This document shows positions 15,426 to 16,908 of a stretch of DNA of 16,908 bases, one piece after another. The DNA comes from Bacillota bacterium (lineage in GTDB: Bacteria > Eremiobacterota > SpSt-956 > JAKJGF01), in assembly GCA_029555925.1 (NCBI GenBank), contig JAKPQU010000337.1:1-16908 (forward strand), given 5' to 3'. The position numbers and the translations under genes are program-made. Numbering within the stretch: the stretch's first letter is position 1; each line of letters starts with the position of its first letter. The notes under the pieces were generated by a model that searched no databases, was not told the origin of the DNA, and saw only the letters and a list, made by a program, of their open reading frames with translations.

Positions 15426-15462
15426 AAAAATAGTGGCAGAAACCTGTTCTGCCACTATTTTT
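15426..15462. terminator. Bidirectional intrinsic terminator
   Basis: A perfect 16-bp stem (15426-15441 with 15447-15462) contains TAGTGGCAGAA and closes on a 5-nt loop ACCTG. Flanking T-runs exist on both strands, so it can stop the chemoreceptor transcript from the left and the two-gene minus-strand operon from the right. It starts 3 bp after the chemoreceptor stop and touches the stop of the convergent gene. Confidence 0.9.
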
Positions 15463-15809
15463 CACTTTCCTGTGTTTTTCACCAGTAATCTGTGATGAAC
15501 CTGGAAAGATATATCAGGTCGATAATAGTCAAAATTTCCGGAGTATTCTGCTCCTGCCTGTAAAGAACCGGCGCTCTGAGTCAGTTTCCTCAGGACAACT
15601 CCGTACCCGTCCAGTATCTCACATACAACAACTACATTATCAACAGTTTCAGAACCCGTATTTTTTATTTTGAAAGAGACTCTGTACGTATCGGCATTAT
15701 AATAACTTGTAACTTTGTTCTCTATAATTTTTATGTCTTCAACATATGCTATTACCTGTGCCATTAAAAAAACTATAAATATAGATAGTAAAAAAAATCT
15801 GCTTTTCAT
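15462..15809 (-). CDS. Small exported protein with FxLYD-like beta domain
   Basis: The 115-residue product has a Sec signal peptide (1-21, QVIA before Tyr22). The mature part has the strand pattern of FxLYD or related Ig-like domains: VSFKIKNTGSETVDNVVVVCEILDGYG, i.e. a KNTG turn, a V-rich strand and then a second strand pair. These domains occur in periplasmic or surface proteins of unknown function. No catalytic residues are seen. It follows the 241-residue gene by 5 bp and is probably co-transcribed; the bidirectional terminator closes the unit. Confidence 0.65.
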   Translation of the reverse strand: MKSRFFLLSIFIVFLMAQVIAYVEDIKIIENKVTSYYNADTYRVSFKIKNTGSETVDNVVVVCEILDGYGVVLRKLTQSAGSLQAGAEYSGNFDYYRPDISFQVHHRLLVKNTGK

Positions 15810-15814
15810 ATTGG

Positions 15815-16540
15815 TTACCGCCTTTCCGATTCAAGTTTTACAATATATTCGGACGCTTTGAATATATCTTTTTCCACTGATTTACCGTCTTTTATGCCTC
15901 CTACATTCATATCATATAGATGTAAGATTACGTCTATTTTTTTTGAATGAACATCGTCTTTCTCTTCATTATTCCAGTATTTATCTGCTTTATCCAGAAG
16001 AGAAAGCCTGTCTTCTATGTCTTTTTTGGCCTTATCGAGAACCTCTTTTTTTACTGTATCTTTTTTATAAAGATCTTCTACAAGGTAAAGTTTTTTGTTT
16101 AATTCATCTCTTGTATCCGCACCAGTGCAGTCCCATTCCTGCATCATCACCGGCTCATAACACATTGGCAGTTCTACCTTTCCTTCAAGAGTGGTTGCTA
16201 AATTTTCACCGTAAACAAGATTGAGCGCTTCTGCAGATACTTCAGATAGATACCCTTCTTTTATGAGATTCTCATAAATGCCTGACATGGATTTTTTTTC
16301 TTTTTCAACTATGTTGTAAATGCCATCGAAATTGTTGACTTTAACCTGAGACATTTTATCCCATTTTTTGACTATTTTTCCCCATTCCTCTGTTTCATAA
16401 ATCTTATCTGTAGAAATGTCTTCGTTTGCGGCAATAATCTGTGCTACAGCAGGTTTATCTGCCAGAGAAGCATAACAACCTGTGGCCAGAAGAGAGAACA
16501 TAATAGAAGCAGTGATGAGTTTATCTGTTCTGTCAGTCAT
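15815..16540 (-). CDS. Exported helical protein, possible lipoprotein, unknown function
   Basis: The 241-residue protein has a short basic start, a hydrophobic segment (about 8-20) and LLATGC with Cys22, a plausible though imperfect lipobox; cleavage by signal peptidase I nearby is the alternative. The mature part is highly charged and mostly helical (KKEVLDKAKKDIEDRLSLLDKADKYW at about 164-189, quoted in part: KAKKDIEDRLSLL). Cys127 and Cys138 could form a disulfide. I recognise no family. AAGGGG precedes the ATG. It is the first gene of a two-gene unit with the FxLYD-like protein. Confidence 0.65.
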   Translation of the reverse strand: MTDRTDKLITASIMFSLLATGCYASLADKPAVAQIIAANEDISTDKIYETEEWGKIVKKWDKMSQVKVNNFDGIYNIVEKEKKSMSGIYENLIKEGYLSEVSAEALNLVYGENLATTLEGKVELPMCYEPVMMQEWDCTGADTRDELNKKLYLVEDLYKKDTVKKEVLDKAKKDIEDRLSLLDKADKYWNNEEKDDVHSKKIDVILHLYDMNVGGIKDGKSVEKDIFKASEYIVKLESERR

Positions 16541-16564
16541 TTTGACACACCCCTTTTCTTTAAG

Positions 16565-16585
16565 GTGACGCGTAACGCGCGTGAC
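16565..16585 (+). repeat. Short heptamer array upstream of the exported-protein gene
   Basis: Three units, GTGACGC, GTAACGC, GCGTGAC, the same flavour as at 4349-4376 and 4561-4616 some 12 kb away. Unlike most arrays in this window it lies in a 5' leader, about 25 bp before the start codon at 16540. Confidence 0.6.
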
Positions 16586-16699
16586 CGAAAGGATAAGTTA
16601 TATAAAATCTATTAAAAATCATAACAGATTTTAAGTGTAAAATAAAGTATAAAATTTTATGCTTCTTTTATGATACAATATGAGTAAAAAGTGACCGCT

Positions 16700-16733
16700 C
16701 CCACCGCTAAATCCTAACGGATTATAGCGTGGG
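16700..16733 (-). ncRNA. Terminal hairpin of the TnpB guide RNA / IS right end
   Basis: On the minus strand CCCACGCTATAATCC pairs with GGATTTAGCGGTGGG around a GTTA loop, with one bulged base on each arm. In IS605-type elements this hairpin is both the TnpA recognition structure and the 3' scaffold of the omega/re RNA that TnpB carries; the guide is the flanking DNA just beyond the element. Here that would be the AT-rich bases from about 16690 leftwards. The tnpB stop codon lies in the hairpin, as is usual for this overlapping RNA. Confidence 0.6.
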
Positions 16734-16908
16734 CATCTAGAGCTTCTATGCTCAAGGACTCCATGCACAAGTCCTTTATATATATAGCTGAATTATAGTC
16801 TCTTGGAATTACAAGATTACAAACAGGACAAATATGTGTCCTCATAGATAGACTCTTATTTACCATATTTCCACAGCCGGAACATATCTGACTTGTGTAT
16901 TTTGGGTC
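16714..16908 (-). CDS. tnpB: TnpB RNA-guided nuclease, C-terminal fragment (cut by window edge)
   Basis: The visible 64 residues contain the zinc ribbon TSQICSGCG...HICPVC (cysteines 9, 12, 27 and 30 of the fragment) and the last RuvC motif RDYNSA with the catalytic Asp37. This combination is diagnostic of TnpB (OrfB of IS200/IS605 and IS607 elements). A normal tail of about 25 residues follows to a TAG at 16714-16716. Both metal site and catalytic Asp are intact in the part seen; whether the whole gene is intact cannot be judged. Confidence 0.9.
   Translation of the reverse strand, partial: DPKYTSQICSGCGNMVNKSLSMRTHICPVCNLVIPRDYNSAIYIKDLCMESLSIEALDAHAIIR

Larger units (their letters stand above)
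16691..16908 (-). mobile_element. Right end of an IS200/IS605-type element
   Basis: The 3' part of a tnpB gene is followed by an imperfect hairpin (16700-16733) and a short tail GAGCGGTCAC, the usual layout of the right end of these elements. I place the boundary at about 16691 by analogy with related right ends. The rest, including any tnpA and the left end, lies outside the window. Confidence 0.7.

Noticed and set aside
14833..15465. A 210-codon open frame antisense to the chemoreceptor
   Set aside because: The Cys/Phe/Tyr-rich translation mirrors the coding strand of a clear methyl-accepting protein; it is an antisense shadow.

Overview
The window is AT-rich bacterial DNA with ordinary Shine-Dalgarno sites, tightly packed operons and ATGA-type stop/start overlaps. 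Lipoprotein signals, three minor-pseudopilin-like genes, a chemotaxis receptor behind a sigma-28-type promoter and multi-domain histidine kinases suggest a Gram-negative-type, motile or at least chemotactic, probably uncultivated lineage. I cannot name the phylum from sequence alone. No tRNA, rRNA or CRISPR array was seen.

Layout. (1) Positions 1-230 hold an operator-like palindrome and repeat copy A. (2) Positions 231-3982, all minus strand: an exported alpha-amylase-superfamily protein, then a hicBA toxin-antitoxin pair, a zinc-ribbon membrane protein, and a short gene that looks like an ADP-ribosylation/crystallin J1 family member cut off by repeat A. (3) Positions 3983-4622 are about 640 bp of non-coding, repeat-rich DNA: repeat copy B (inverted relative to A), a third partial copy, heptanucleotide arrays and a perfect GC-capped palindrome. 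(4) Positions 4623-9323, minus strand: a signalling operon made of a PAS-PocR-GAF histidine kinase, an Rcp1-like single-domain response regulator and a REC-PAS-kinase-REC hybrid, preceded by a possible 32-codon leader frame. (5) Positions 9578-12573, plus strand: three minor-pseudopilin-like genes in the order small, medium, large, as in GspI/J/K or PilV/W/X. (6) Positions 12638-13213, minus: a TPR lipoprotein with a good sigma-70 promoter. (7) Positions 13453-15423, plus: a methyl-accepting chemotaxis protein behind the sigma-28-type promoter, ended by a 16-bp-stem two-way terminator. (8) Positions 15462-16540, minus: two exported proteins of unknown function. (9) Positions 16691-16908: the right end of an IS200/IS605-type element with the C-terminus of TnpB and its terminal hairpin.

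How it fits together. The kinase/regulator operon has no DNA-binding output domain, so it probably feeds phosphotransfer to partners elsewhere. The chemoreceptor and the pseudopilin set point to surface sensing, motility or secretion. The most unusual feature is a multi-flavoured family of 7-bp tandem repeats (general form GTnAnnn on one strand) that recurs at gene ends across the window. The next is a roughly 126-bp inverted repeat pair that brackets the toxin-antitoxin/amylase block and appears to have truncated a gene.
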